Assembly: GCA_902492655.1 (NCBI GenBank)
Contig: CABUMF010000003.1
Coordinates: 23,564 to 87,563 of the forward strand
DNA: 64,000 bases
Direction of reading: 5' to 3'
Source of the DNA: an uncultured Eubacteriales bacterium
GTDB taxonomy: Bacteria; Bacillota; Clostridia; HGM11514
Shown: piece by piece, positions 15,838-23,909 of the stretch
Layout of the letters: every line of letters begins with the position of its first letter
How positions within the stretch are numbered: position 1 is the first letter of the stretch
The notes under the pieces: generated by a model
The model's database searches: none
Told to the model about the DNA's origin: nothing
Seen by the model: the letters and a program-made list of their open reading frames with translations, nothing else
Position numbers and translations under genes: made by a program

Positions 15838-17388
15838 TTGGATATAGTTATATATTGCGTGCTTGGCGCGGTTGCGCTTCTTTTGGGAATCGGCGGTTTT
15901 TTTGCCGGTATAGGCTATCGCAAAAAGGTTGCCGAGGGCGAACTCGGCAGTGCCGAGGAGCAAGCCAAAAAAATTCTTAATGACGCTTATAAGCAAGCGG
16001 AATCCAAAAAGAGAGAAATGACTCTTGAGGCAAAAGAAGAAATTCAGAAGCTGCGCAGCGAATATGATAAGGAAGTCAAGGAAAAACGCAATGAATTAAA
16101 CCGTCAGGACAGACGCCTTCAGCAGAAGGAGGATTCTCTTGACAAGAAAATCGAAAATGCGGAAAAGAAAGAAGCCGCTCTCGCAGAAAAGGCAGAAGCG
16201 GTAGAAAAATCAAGAAAAGAAATCGAAAGCCTTAAGGAAAAGGAAATGGCGCTTTTGGAAAGAATTGCGGATATGTCAACCGCAGAAGCGAAAGACCTTC
16301 TTCTTAAAAAGGTTGAATGTGAAATCAGACACGAAACGGCAAAGATGATCAGCGACATCGAAAGCAAAGCAAAGGACGAGGCTGACGATAAGGCTAAAAA
16401 TATCATCGGTTTGGCAATCCAGAGATGCGCTGCCGATCATGTTACGGAATCTACGGTTTCCGTTGTATCGCTCCCCAATGATGAAATGAAGGGAAGAATC
16501 ATCGGCAGAGAGGGCAGAAATATCCGTGCCATTGAAACCCTCACGGGTATAGATTTGATTATTGACGATACTCCCGAGGCAGTAATATTGTCCGGGTTCG
16601 ATCCGGTAAGACGAGAGGTTGCAAGAATTGCCCTTGAAAGGCTTATTTCGGACGGAAGAATTCACCCTGCAAGAATCGAAGAAACCGTTGAACGCGCCAA
16701 AAAGGAAGTTGCGGCTAAAATTAAATCCGAGGGTGAGCGTGCAACATTTGAAACAGGTGTTCACGGGCTTCATCCCGAGCTTGTCAAGCTGCTTGGTAAA
16801 ATGTGCTTCAGAACAAGCTACGGGCAGAATGTTCTTCAGCATTCCATTGAGGTTGCGCACATCGCAGGTCTTATGGCAGGCGAGCTCGGCGCTGATATTA
16901 CCATAGCAAAGCGTGCCGGACTTTTGCATGACATCGGCAAATCGGTTGACCATGAGGTGGAAGGCTCTCATGTAACAATCGGTGCGGAGCTTGCTAAAAA
17001 GTACGGTGAAACCGAGGATATTATTCATCCTATCATGGCTCACCACGGCGATGTTGAATGTAAAACTCTTATTGCTTGCCTTGTTCAGGCGGCTGATGCT
17101 ATTTCCGCCGCAAGACCGGGCGCAAGACGGGAAAACATCGAAAATTACATTAAACGACTCGAAAAGCTTGAAGAAATCGCAAACGGCTTTGAGGGTGTTG
17201 AAACATCCTACGCTATTCAGGCAGGACGCGAAATCAGAATTATGGTTAAGCCTGACAGCGTGACAGATGACGGCATGGTTGTAATCGCTCGCGATATTGC
17301 CAAGGAGATTGAAAGCTCAATGGAATATCCGGGACAGATTAAGGTTAATGTAATAAGAGAAACCCGCTCTATTGATTACGCAAAATAA
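15838..17388 (+). CDS. rny: Ribonuclease Y
   Basis: A 516-residue membrane-anchored endoribonuclease that initiates mRNA decay in Firmicutes. It has an N-terminal membrane helix (about 3-25), a long charged coiled coil (about 35-170), a KH RNA-binding domain with GRIIGREGRNIRAIE (about 219-233), and an HD phosphohydrolase domain with HSIEVAHIAGLMA (about 335-347) and LLHDIGKSVDHE (about 362-373) supplying the metal ligands. The start is TTG, nine bases after AAGGAGGTG, and it matches the family N-terminus. A long leader and its own terminator make it a single-gene unit. Confidence 0.96.
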   Translation: MDIVIYCVLGAVALLLGIGGFFAGIGYRKKVAEGELGSAEEQAKKILNDAYKQAESKKREMTLEAKEEIQKLRSEYDKEVKEKRNELNRQDRRLQQKEDSLDKKIENAEKKEAALAEKAEAVEKSRKEIESLKEKEMALLERIADMSTAEAKDLLLKKVECEIRHETAKMISDIESKAKDEADDKAKNIIGLAIQRCAADHVTESTVSVVSLPNDEMKGRIIGREGRNIRAIETLTGIDLIIDDTPEAVILSGFDPVRREVARIALERLISDGRIHPARIEETVERAKKEVAAKIKSEGERATFETGVHGLHPELVKLLGKMCFRTSYGQNVLQHSIEVAHIAGLMAGELGADITIAKRAGLLHDIGKSVDHEVEGSHVTIGAELAKKYGETEDIIHPIMAHHGDVECKTLIACLVQAADAISAARPGARRENIENYIKRLEKLEEIANGFEGVETSYAIQAGREIRIMVKPDSVTDDGMVVIARDIAKEIESSMEYPGQIKVNVIRETRSIDYAK

Positions 17389-17394
17389 AGCTTT

Positions 17395-17432
17395 GGCGGA
17401 AGGCTATTTAAAGCCTTCCGCCGAATTTTTAT
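17395..17432 (+). terminator. Rho-independent terminator of rny
   Basis: An 11-base-pair perfect stem GGCGGAAGGCT (17395-17405) / AGCCTTCCGCC (17412-17422), six-base loop, followed by GAATTTTTATTT. Confidence 0.92.
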
Positions 17433-17542
17433 TTCGACAGATAAAATCGCTATTTCAAATATAGGGAAACGCCTCAAAATGCGTATTCGGTTTGCCGATT
17501 TGTTAAAAAAACAAAAAATATTCAAAAATTTTAAAAAAACAC

Positions 17543-17571
17543 TTGACTATTCGCAAAAATTAGTATATACT
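17543..17571 (+). promoter_or_regulatory. Promoter of the rpmG-secE-nusG unit
   Basis: TTGACT (17543-17548) and TATACT (17566-17571) with a 17-base spacer. A second -10-like TATAAT overlaps at 17572-17577. It lies about 70 bases before the rpmG start. Confidence 0.7.
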
Positions 17572-17642
17572 TATAATACTTGAAGCAGGGTCTTTTTTTT
17601 TGCGTGAAAAAACCTGCAATTGTTTTAGGAGGTGCACTAAGC

Positions 17643-17792
17643 ATGAGAGTTAAAATTACATTGGCTTGCTCGGAATGTAAGCAGAGAAACTACAATACAA
17701 TGAAAAACAAAAAGAATACTCCTGACAGATTAGAGCTTAAAAAGTATTGCAGATTTTGCAAAAAGCACACTACTCATAAGGAAACAAAATAA
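17643..17792 (+). CDS. rpmG: 50S ribosomal protein L33, zinc-binding form
   Basis: A 49-residue ribosomal protein of the large subunit. Two CxxC pairs, CSECKQRNY (10-18) and CRFCKKH (about 37-43), mark the zinc-binding (C+) form, which zinc-starved cells may replace with a C- paralogue. ATG 17643, nine bases after AGGAGGTG, is right by family, and an upstream in-frame extension is spurious. It heads the conserved rpmG-secE-nusG order. Confidence 0.97.
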   Translation: MRVKITLACSECKQRNYNTMKNKKNTPDRLELKKYCRFCKKHTTHKETK

Positions 17793-17822
17793 TTTGTTAT
17801 TTTCTTGACGGGAGGTAGAATT

Positions 17823-18038
17823 ATGGCTGCAACTGTTGAAAAGGTAAGCCTTTTTAAAAGAATTTCTAACTATTTCAGAGAGGTAAAATCCGAACTTAAA
17901 AAGGTTATTTGGCCTTCATTCGGTAAGGTTGTTAAGAACACAGGCATCGTATTGGTTGCCATTATTATTTCCGCCGCTTTGATTTTTGCTTTTGATTCTG
18001 TATTTATGCTTATTTTCCAGAAATTGCTCGGATTATGA
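17823..18038 (+). CDS. secE: Preprotein translocase subunit SecE
   Basis: A 71-residue single-span membrane protein that clamps the SecY channel. The conserved amphipathic segment FREVKSELKKVIWPSFGKV (about 18-36) precedes one membrane helix (about 43-66). A GGGAGGT ribosome binding site fits ATG 17823. It lies between rpmG and nusG, as in most Firmicutes. Confidence 0.96.
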   Translation: MAATVEKVSLFKRISNYFREVKSELKKVIWPSFGKVVKNTGIVLVAIIISAALIFAFDSVFMLIFQKLLGL

Positions 18039-18056
18039 CCGGAAGGTGGTTTCTAA

Positions 18057-18578
18057 ATGAGTGATAATGCAAAATGGTATGTTGTTCATACCTATTCCGG
18101 GTATGAAAACAAGGTAAAAGCGGATTTGGAAAAGTCCATAGAAAACCGCAATATGGGCGACCTTTTTGTTGATATTCAGGTTCCGATCGAGGAGGTTGTT
18201 GAGAACAAAGACGGCCGCAGTAAGGTTACACAGCGCAAAAAATTCCCTTCATATGTTATGATAAAAATGGTTATGAATGACGAAACCTGGTACATCGTCC
18301 GCAATACAAGGGGCGTTACGGGGTTTGTCGGTCCGGGAAGCAAGCCTGTTCCGCTTACGGAGGAGGAAGCGCTTAATATGGGCATTGAAACGCGTACCGT
18401 TACGGTTGACTATCAGGTAGGCGACAGTGTTAAGGTTTTGGAGGGCCCCCTCGAAAACTTTATCGGTGTGGTTGAAGAAATTAGTATGGAAAGACAAATC
18501 GTTAAGGTTATGGTTTCCATGTTCGGCCGCGAAACTCCGGTTGAGCTTGAACTCAACCAGGTTGAAACTTTAGAGTAG
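18057..18578 (+). CDS. nusG: Transcription termination/antitermination protein NusG
   Basis: A 173-residue elongation factor that binds RNA polymerase and links it to Rho or the ribosome. The NGN domain begins KWYVVHTYSGYENKVKADLE (about 5-24), with FPSYVMIKM and VRNTRGVTGFVGPG following. The C-terminal KOW domain starts near GDSVKVLEGPLENFIGVVEE (about 122-141). It belongs to the transcription unit that leads into rplK-rplA. Confidence 0.97.
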   Translation: MSDNAKWYVVHTYSGYENKVKADLEKSIENRNMGDLFVDIQVPIEEVVENKDGRSKVTQRKKFPSYVMIKMVMNDETWYIVRNTRGVTGFVGPGSKPVPLTEEEALNMGIETRTVTVDYQVGDSVKVLEGPLENFIGVVEEISMERQIVKVMVSMFGRETPVELELNQVETLE

Positions 18579-18628
18579 AAATGCTTTGGGTTTGGTAATT
18601 GACGGCGCTTTCGTCGTTGGTTATATAA

Positions 18629-18669
18629 GTGGGAGAAATCAAAAACTTGTTGATTTCGACAGCTACCAC
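18629..18669 (+). promoter_or_regulatory. Probable ribosomal protein L1 binding leader upstream of rplK
   Basis: GTGGGAGA opens and a distal CCAC closes a stem-loop that also contains the perfect eight-base pairing GAAATCAA / TTGATTTC. The GTGGGAG...CCAC arrangement is like the L1 target in 23S rRNA and in rplK-rplA leaders of many bacteria, where free L1 represses its own operon. The assignment is by motif and position. An AAGGAGGTG ribosome binding site follows 12 bases later. Confidence 0.6.
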
Positions 18670-18696
18670 ATTTGTATCGTAAGGAGGTGCATACTA

Positions 18697-19122
18697 ATGG
18701 CTCAGAAAATTTCAGGTTTCATTAAATTGCAGATCCCCGCAGGTAAAGCTACTCCTGCACCGCCGGTTGGTCCCGCTTTGGGTCAGCATGGTGTTAACAT
18801 CATGGGATTCTGTAAGGAATTCAATGAAAAAACCGCTAAGGACGCAGGTCTTATTATTCCTGTTGTTATCACGGTTTATGCGGACAGGTCTTTCTCGTTT
18901 ATAACAAAGACTCCTCCGGCTCCGGTTCTTATCAAGAAGGCTTGTAAGATTGAAAAGGCTTCCGGTGTTCCGAATAAGAACAAGGTTGCTACAATCTCCA
19001 AAGAGGATGTTCGCAAAATCGCAGAAACAAAAATGCCCGATTTGAATGCCGCTTCTCTGGAAGCTGCTATGAGCATGATCGCAGGTACATGCAGAAGTAT
19101 GGGTGTTGTGGTTGGTGACTGA
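18697..19122 (+). CDS. rplK: 50S ribosomal protein L11
   Basis: A 141-residue protein at the base of the L7/L12 stalk that binds the GTPase-associated centre of 23S rRNA. The N-terminal proline-rich stretch KATPAPPVGPALGQHGVNIM (about 17-36) and the RNA-binding C-terminal domain are typical. ATG 18697 follows AAGGAGGTG. An upstream in-frame extension reads through the L1 leader and is not real. Confidence 0.97.
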   Translation: MAQKISGFIKLQIPAGKATPAPPVGPALGQHGVNIMGFCKEFNEKTAKDAGLIIPVVITVYADRSFSFITKTPPAPVLIKKACKIEKASGVPNKNKVATISKEDVRKIAETKMPDLNAASLEAAMSMIAGTCRSMGVVVGD

Positions 19123-19139
19123 TCCGGCCGTCTAAAATT

Positions 19140-19169
19140 GTGGGAGGAGCCTGTGCTCCGTATAACCAC
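19140..19169 (+). promoter_or_regulatory. Second probable L1-target element upstream of rplA
   Basis: GTGGGAGG (19140-19147) and AACCACG (19164-19170) bracket a short hairpin GGAGCctgtGCTCC. It has the same bracketing as the element before rplK, in the rplK-rplA gap, directly before the AAAGGAG ribosome binding site. It probably lets L1 tune its own translation separately. Confidence 0.6.
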
Positions 19170-19186
19170 GAAAGGAGTTATTGAAT

Positions 19187-19879
19187 TTGAAAAAGGGTAA
19201 AAAGTATGTTGAAAGTGCAAAGCTTATCGACAAATCAAAATTATATGCTCCTGCTGAAGCTTGTGATCTTGTAGTTAAGACAGGTAAGGCAAAGTTTGAC
19301 GAAACTGTTGAAGCTCACATCAAGCTCGGTGTTGACTCCCGTCACGCTGACCAGCAGGTTAGAGGTGCTGTTGTTCTCCCTCACGGAACAGGTAAAACCG
19401 TTAGGGTTCTTGTTTTCGCAAAGGGTGAGAATGCTGACATCGCTTCAAATGCCGGCGCTGATTATGTAGGTGCTGAAGATATGGTAACAAAGATTCAGTC
19501 TGAAAACTGGTTCGATTTTGACATCGTTGTTGCTACACCTGACATGATGGGTCTTGTTGGCCGTCTCGGTAAGGTTCTCGGTCCTAAGGGACTTATGCCT
19601 AACCCGAAGGCAGGTACTGTTACTACTGATGTTGCCAAGGCAATCGCTGATATTAAAGCAGGTAAAATTGAGTATCGTCTTGATAAGACAAATATCATTC
19701 ACTGCCCTATCGGCAAGGTTTCCTTCGGAGCTCAGAAGATTCAGGAAAACTTTGACACGCTCATGTCTGCAATCGTTAAGGCTAAGCCTTCGGCTGCAAA
19801 AGGTCAGTATCTTAAGAGCGTTGCAATTACTACCACAATGGGCCCCGGTATCAGAATTAACGGCGCTCAGATTGGTTAA
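19187..19879 (+). CDS. rplA: 50S ribosomal protein L1
   Basis: A 230-residue protein of the L1 stalk, an rRNA binder and the translational repressor of its own mRNA. Typical blocks are FDETVEAHIKLGVDSRHADQ (about 36-55), VVLPHGTGK (about 61-69), and GRLGKVLGPKGLMPNPKAGT (about 125-144). Both candidate starts are TTG. TTG 19187 is chosen because it lies nine bases after AAAGGAG, whereas TTG 19181 leaves only three. A terminator follows, and rplJ-rplL are not the next genes, unlike the usual Firmicute order. Confidence 0.95.
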   Translation: MKKGKKYVESAKLIDKSKLYAPAEACDLVVKTGKAKFDETVEAHIKLGVDSRHADQQVRGAVVLPHGTGKTVRVLVFAKGENADIASNAGADYVGAEDMVTKIQSENWFDFDIVVATPDMMGLVGRLGKVLGPKGLMPNPKAGTVTTDVAKAIADIKAGKIEYRLDKTNIIHCPIGKVSFGAQKIQENFDTLMSAIVKAKPSAAKGQYLKSVAITTTMGPGIRINGAQIG

Positions 19880-19899
19880 TAGCTCAAAATTATGCATTT

Positions 19900-19929
19900 A
19901 AGACCGCTTTTTTTCGGCGGTCTTTTTTG
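19900..19929 (+). terminator. Rho-independent terminator after rplA
   Basis: Stem AAGACCGC (19900-19907) / GCGGTCTT (19917-19924) followed by a run of T. It ends the ribosomal protein unit. Confidence 0.9.
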
Positions 19930-19970
19930 TATGTATCCTGATATTTACATATTTGTAATAATAAAAACAC

Positions 19971-19999
19971 TTGCAATGTTTTTTGTTTTGGGGTATAAT
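19971..19999 (+). promoter_or_regulatory. Promoter of the secreted protein pair
   Basis: TTGCAA (19971-19976) and TATAAT (19994-19999) with a 17-base spacer, 36 bases before the first start codon. Confidence 0.7.
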
Positions 20000-20035
20000 A
20001 TACTTGAAAATCTTTATGTGGGAGAGGAGTACATT

Positions 20036-20740
20036 ATGAAAAAACTTGTTTGCATACTTATCTGTGTGGCTGTTGTTCTGGGCAGCGGCTTTGTGTACGC
20101 CGACAGCATAACGAGCGAATTTACATATGATGAAAATTATAATTGTGAGTTAAATAACGGGTATGAATATCTCGGTTTTATGGGGGAGTTGACTTTTTCT
20201 GCGGATGTTACCGGTCAGATTGACTATGCCGGATGCGAGCTTATGTGTGTTAATCCCGAGATCGGAATGTATTTATTGCCTTTTGATATAAAGCTTGTGG
20301 CAAAGGATGAGCAAAAGAATTTTATGCTGAGAATAACCGGCAGACCGTTAAGGGCAGATGACGGCCCTTACAGATTGACTCCGTATGTGGTATCAGACGG
20401 CAAAAAGATTACCGGTGCTTCTGTTGAATTTACGGTCAGCGAAACCTGCGAGCTTATGACCAACATGAGAATTGTTTACGACCAGATACAGTATATTGAA
20501 TTTACTGATGAAGAAAAGGAAATACTTGATATTGTCCTTCCGGTGGTGGAGGAAGTTATTGCGGCGGGCGAATCGGGAGTAAAGGTTACAAAGCAGTATG
20601 TAAAGGAAACATATCCCGATGAAATTGCCAAAGTTAAAAGCATGGATTCAAAGGAACAAAGGGACGCCTTTGACAAGAAGCTTCGCGGAAATATTGATGA
20701 ACAGGCGCGCAAATATTTTGCCGCAATGCTTATGTCGTGA
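20036..20740 (+). CDS. Secreted protein of unknown function (pair member 1)
   Basis: A 234-residue protein with a signal peptide (MKKLVCILICVAVVLGSGFVYA, cleavage near residue 22). The mature N-terminal part (about 25-145) is predicted beta-rich. The last 75 residues (about 159-233) form a charged helical domain beginning EEKEILDIVLPVVEEV. That domain is related to the end of the next protein: both have IVLP/IIKPVVxEV, a Y-I/V-(K/R)-x-(T/A)-Y segment and a closing acidic helix. No known family was recognised. ATG 20036 follows GGGAGAGGAG, and an upstream extension through the terminator is spurious. Confidence 0.75.
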   Translation: MKKLVCILICVAVVLGSGFVYADSITSEFTYDENYNCELNNGYEYLGFMGELTFSADVTGQIDYAGCELMCVNPEIGMYLLPFDIKLVAKDEQKNFMLRITGRPLRADDGPYRLTPYVVSDGKKITGASVEFTVSETCELMTNMRIVYDQIQYIEFTDEEKEILDIVLPVVEEVIAAGESGVKVTKQYVKETYPDEIAKVKSMDSKEQRDAFDKKLRGNIDEQARKYFAAMLMS

Positions 20741-20750
20741 CGGAGCTGTT

Positions 20751-21641
20751 ATGAAAAAGTTTTTATTAGCAACAGTAATTGTTTTAATATTGTCCGTTCC
20801 GCTTGGTGTATTCGCTGAAGACGATGTTGTCTTTGGCTCGTTTTGGTGGGAAGCGGACAATGGGCTTTCGCTTTTTGCGTCCGGCGGAAACGGAGATTGC
20901 GATGTTTTCGGATTTGAAATAATTACCGAAAAAAGAACTGTTCAGCTACCCGTGATCGGTGCAGACTTTTCCGAGAACTATTCCGTCAAAATCACCGGCA
21001 TTTCGGATGGAAGCTATACCTTGCGAGGCTTTGCATACAGGGGCGGTGTATATTTTTATTCAGATGCTTTATATGTTACGGTTACGAACGGAGAGTATTC
21101 TGTAAAAACGCAGGCAGAACTCAGAGAAGCGGCGAAAAAGGCATTATCCGAGTATGTGGATAAAAGCCTTTATCGAGAGGAAGAGCAAGCGCAGATTGAC
21201 GAAATCGTTGCAAGATACAGCGAAAGCATAGATAACGCAGCTTCTTTTGAAGAATATGACAGTATATTGGAAAGTGCATATTCAGAGCTTGATGCACTTC
21301 ATATTAAGGAATGGTATGACCAAAACATAAGTGCAAATGAGGAGGTTCTTTACTACTTAAGCAATGCAAACGAATGGCTTACTACATCGAGATTTGTCGG
21401 CAAAGAACGGCAGATTACAGATATTATTAAGCCGGTTGTTCAGGAAGTGCTGGAAATGGGGAGTAAAGGTGAAATTCTCATAAGTAACGATTATATCAGG
21501 AGTGCTTACGCCGATGATATTGCACAGGCAAAGAAGATTTACAATGAGGATATGAGCGAAACGGAAAGATCGAGATTTAACGAGAGATTGGTGGAGCTTG
21601 ATACCGAAACTGCCGATTTTCTTAAAGAATTTTTTAGTTAG
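20751..21641 (+). CDS. Secreted protein of unknown function (pair member 2)
   Basis: A 296-residue protein with a signal peptide (MKKFLLATVIVLILSVPLGVFA). A beta-rich N-terminal region (about 25-120, with SVKITGISDGSYTLRGFAY) is followed by a helical linker (about 123-210). The C-terminal domain (about 217-296, GKERQITDIIKPVVQEV onward) resembles the end of the preceding protein. It begins ten bases after that gene and is surely cotranscribed. Function is unknown, and a cell-surface or envelope role is inferred only from the signal peptide. Confidence 0.75.
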   Translation: MKKFLLATVIVLILSVPLGVFAEDDVVFGSFWWEADNGLSLFASGGNGDCDVFGFEIITEKRTVQLPVIGADFSENYSVKITGISDGSYTLRGFAYRGGVYFYSDALYVTVTNGEYSVKTQAELREAAKKALSEYVDKSLYREEEQAQIDEIVARYSESIDNAASFEEYDSILESAYSELDALHIKEWYDQNISANEEVLYYLSNANEWLTTSRFVGKERQITDIIKPVVQEVLEMGSKGEILISNDYIRSAYADDIAQAKKIYNEDMSETERSRFNERLVELDTETADFLKEFFS

Positions 21642-21644
21642 CCC

Positions 21645-21673
21645 TTGACATTTTAGCAAAAAAGGTATAATAT
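21645..21673 (+). promoter_or_regulatory. Promoter of the repeat-tailed secreted protein gene
   Basis: TTGACA at 21645-21650. The best -10 is either TATAAT (21666-21671, 15-base spacer) or TAATAT (21668-21673, 17-base spacer). GGGAGGAAAG ribosome binding site downstream. Confidence 0.6.
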
Positions 21674-21702
21674 ATTAATATAACTATTTGGGAGGAAAGC
21701 AC

Positions 21703-22251
21703 ATGAAAAAAATAATTTGTTTGGCTTTGGCGATTTTTGTTGTATTTGCAACGATGACTGTTTTTGCTTCGGAATCGGATGTCAGCATGGTAAGCGGTGT
21801 TCGTCTTTCTTATGAAGGCGTTTATTATGATGATTTCCGTGACGGCGAGGGTACAATTAATGTTAACCTTAAAAACAAAGGCGAAGCGGAAAGCATTACA
21901 TTTGTTGTAGCCGAGTATGAAGAAAAAGACGGTTACAGAAAGCTTATTCAGAGCAAAATTCAAACCTTGAGCATTGATGCGGATAAGGAAAAAACTTTTG
22001 AAGTTAAGTTTGCGCCTGTAAATGCAGGAAACGATTTCAATATGTTTGCTTTCTGCAATTCAAATGTGGGCAGTATTTATCTCGGTAAAGAGTTTGTTCT
22101 TGACAAGTATCAGTATATCGGAGATTCGGAAGACGGTACAAGCGTTTATAAAATCAACAGCTTTACCGATCGTGTATATGACAAGTTCAAATATATACAA
22201 ACTGATGAAGACGGGGTTTCTGTGTACAGGATTGACAGATTTGTTAACTGA
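21703..22251 (+). CDS. Secreted protein with C-terminal tandem repeat
   Basis: A 182-residue protein with a signal peptide (MKKIICLALAIFVVFATMTVFA). The middle (about 30-130) looks like an immunoglobulin-type beta-sandwich (TINVNLKNKGEAESITFVVAEY). The C-terminus is a duplicated unit of about 24 residues: YQYIGDSEDGTSVYKINSF and then FKYIQTDEDGVSVYRIDRF. It is probably surface-exposed or secreted, and no family was recognised. It has its own promoter and ends in a bidirectional terminator. Confidence 0.75.
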   Translation: MKKIICLALAIFVVFATMTVFASESDVSMVSGVRLSYEGVYYDDFRDGEGTINVNLKNKGEAESITFVVAEYEEKDGYRKLIQSKIQTLSIDADKEKTFEVKFAPVNAGNDFNMFAFCNSNVGSIYLGKEFVLDKYQYIGDSEDGTSVYKINSFTDRVYDKFKYIQTDEDGVSVYRIDRFVN

Positions 22252-22296
22252 TTTTGTACATAAAATAAGAAATTACTGCTGAAATTCAAAAAATTA

Positions 22297-22346
22297 AGGG
22301 AACTATGTAAAATCATTATGATTTACTTAGCTCCCTTTCTTTTTTT
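22297..22346. terminator. Bidirectional terminator
   Basis: An imperfect stem AGGGAACTATGTAAAATCA / TGATTTACTTAGCTCCCT with T run on the plus side (22337-22346) and A run on the left (22287-22293), so it can stop transcription from both convergent genes. The last codons of the AraC gene lie within it. Confidence 0.75.
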
Positions 22347-23161
22347 GCGCCTGACGGCGGATAACCGTAATACTTTTTAAATACTCTTGCAAAATATGTT
22401 GAGCTTGAAAATCCGCATATCTTGGCAATTTCCGAATGAGGCATATCGGTTGTGTGCAAAAGATGATTTGCATGAATACAACGAAGGCTGTTAATATATG
22501 ACAAAAGCGTATTTCCCGTTGCTTCTTTGAAAATTGCACACATATGACATTTTGAAATATGGTGCTCTCTTGCTACCTTCTCGAGAGAAAGCTTCGCTTG
22601 GTAGTTTTCACGGATGTAGTCAATAATGTCGTTAATAACGCTGACTTTGGTATTGTTGTCCGAATACAAAAGATTCCTTCTCAGAAGCGATGCAAAAGCA
22701 TTCATCATATGAATTTTAATTTTGAGTTCAAAGAAATCCTCCAAAAATACGGTTTCTTCCCTAATGCCGGTAAAGCACCGTGCGATTTCGCTGTCCCTGA
22801 AAACCTCCCGGAAAACCATATTCTCGGTTACTCCGCATTCTTTTGAGAACGAATCGTCCACTATCACGGAAAAATACGAAAAGTTGGTTGACTCACCTAT
22901 GCAATGCACAACACCGCTGTTTATAAATACTATGTCTCCGGTTTTAACGGAATAAGCGTTTTCGTTAAGCGTTATTTTTGCGGTTCCGCTTAGTATTTGC
23001 CAAAACTCCGGCTGCGGATGCATATGGGGATTGTGTGAAACTTCATCAATCGTGTATTCGTGAAATATGACATAAGGAATATCCCTGAAGGTTTTGTGGT
23101 TTTCGATTTTGCCATGCATTATATCAAAGTGGAAAATTTGAGGCTTTTGAAATTCTTCCAT
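22316..23161 (-). CDS. AraC-family transcriptional regulator with cupin sensor domain
   Basis: A 281-residue regulator. The N-terminal half is a cupin with HPQPEFWQILSGTAKI (about 42-57) and GDIVFINSGVVHC (about 72-84), where a small carbohydrate would bind. The C-terminal part holds the double helix-turn-helix: YIRENYQAKLSLEKVAREHH (about 189-208) and HSEIAKICGFSSSTYFARVFKK (about 244-265). It probably responds to a sugar. No sugar genes are adjacent, so the target is unknown. It starts three bases after the lipoprotein stop on the same strand and is likely cotranscribed with it. Confidence 0.87.
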   Translation of the reverse strand: MEEFQKPQIFHFDIMHGKIENHKTFRDIPYVIFHEYTIDEVSHNPHMHPQPEFWQILSGTAKITLNENAYSVKTGDIVFINSGVVHCIGESTNFSYFSVIVDDSFSKECGVTENMVFREVFRDSEIARCFTGIREETVFLEDFFELKIKIHMMNAFASLLRRNLLYSDNNTKVSVINDIIDYIRENYQAKLSLEKVAREHHISKCHMCAIFKEATGNTLLSYINSLRCIHANHLLHTTDMPHSEIAKICGFSSSTYFARVFKKYYGYPPSGAKKERELSKS

Positions 23162-23164
23162 TTT

Positions 23165-23731
23165 TTATTCCGCCTTTGAAAAAGCGTCAAGCGGAGATTT
23201 GGCATCGCTTCCCACAAGGGATGTAACCGATATGCAAAGCATACCGTCATCATATTTTTTTGCGTAGAATTCCATATTGATTGTATCTTCTGCGCAAATC
23301 ACAAAGCTTAAATACCGCTCCCCGGCTATTTCTTTTTCCGAAATTTCCGAATAGGTCGCCGAAATGTTATTGACATCAAAGGTTTCATGCTTGCTTTGCA
23401 GGTATTGCGTTTCATCGCCGTCAAATTTTTCAACCACAACCTTAACCTGCGGAAAACCGTCACTATGTTCCGAAATCATTTCGCAAGATACATTTTTTGC
23501 ACCTGCCATTTGCGCCGCTTTCTGTGAATCCGTGAACATAACATAGCCTTCGGGCGGTGTGAATTTAAGATTGAATTTTTTGCTTTCGTACCCCGAAACC
23601 GTTTCCGTATTTGTAACGGATTTTTCGGAAACCTCTTTTGAGGGCTCGTTTTTTTCTCCGCAGGAACAAAGCGTTACAAACACTGCCGATACTATGCAGA
23701 TTGTCAGTAGCTTTCTCAAAAATGGTTTCAT
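23165..23731 (-). CDS. Hypothetical lipoprotein
   Basis: A 188-residue protein with signal peptide and lipobox (FVTLCSC, lipidated Cys near residue 24), followed by a low-complexity Lys/Glu/Ser linker and a folded domain from about residue 50 (KFNLKFTPPEGYVMF). No family was recognised. A GGAGGTCGAG ribosome binding site supports the ATG. It is upstream of the AraC gene in the same unit. Confidence 0.75.
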   Translation of the reverse strand: MKPFLRKLLTICIVSAVFVTLCSCGEKNEPSKEVSEKSVTNTETVSGYESKKFNLKFTPPEGYVMFTDSQKAAQMAGAKNVSCEMISEHSDGFPQVKVVVEKFDGDETQYLQSKHETFDVNNISATYSEISEKEIAGERYLSFVICAEDTINMEFYAKKYDDGMLCISVTSLVGSDAKSPLDAFSKAE

Positions 23732-23751
23732 ACTCTCGACCTCCTTCTCAT

Positions 23752-23781
23752 AGTATAATTATTATACACCCCACATTTCAA
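23752..23781 (-). promoter_or_regulatory. Promoter of the lipoprotein-AraC unit
   Basis: On the minus strand, TTGAAA (plus positions 23776-23781) and TATACT (23752-23757) with an 18-base spacer. A second TATAAT lies between them. Confidence 0.5.
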
Positions 23782-23842
23782 AAAATCAAGATTATTAGTA
23801 TTAATATATGATTACAAATTTGTCGAATTATGCTGTAGTTTA

Positions 23843-23871
23843 TTGACAATTAAAACATAATGTGATAGAAT
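23843..23871 (+). promoter_or_regulatory. Promoter of the small membrane protein gene
   Basis: TTGACA (23843-23848) and TAGAAT (23866-23871) with a 17-base spacer. The gene starts at 23910 after AGGGGG. Confidence 0.7.
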
Positions 23872-23909
23872 TAATTTGTAAAAAATATTATTTTAGGGGG
23901 AATTTAACA

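Noticed and set aside
16276..17046. 256-codon minus-strand open frame
   Set aside because: It is antisense to the HD and KH parts of rny, with no initiation signal.
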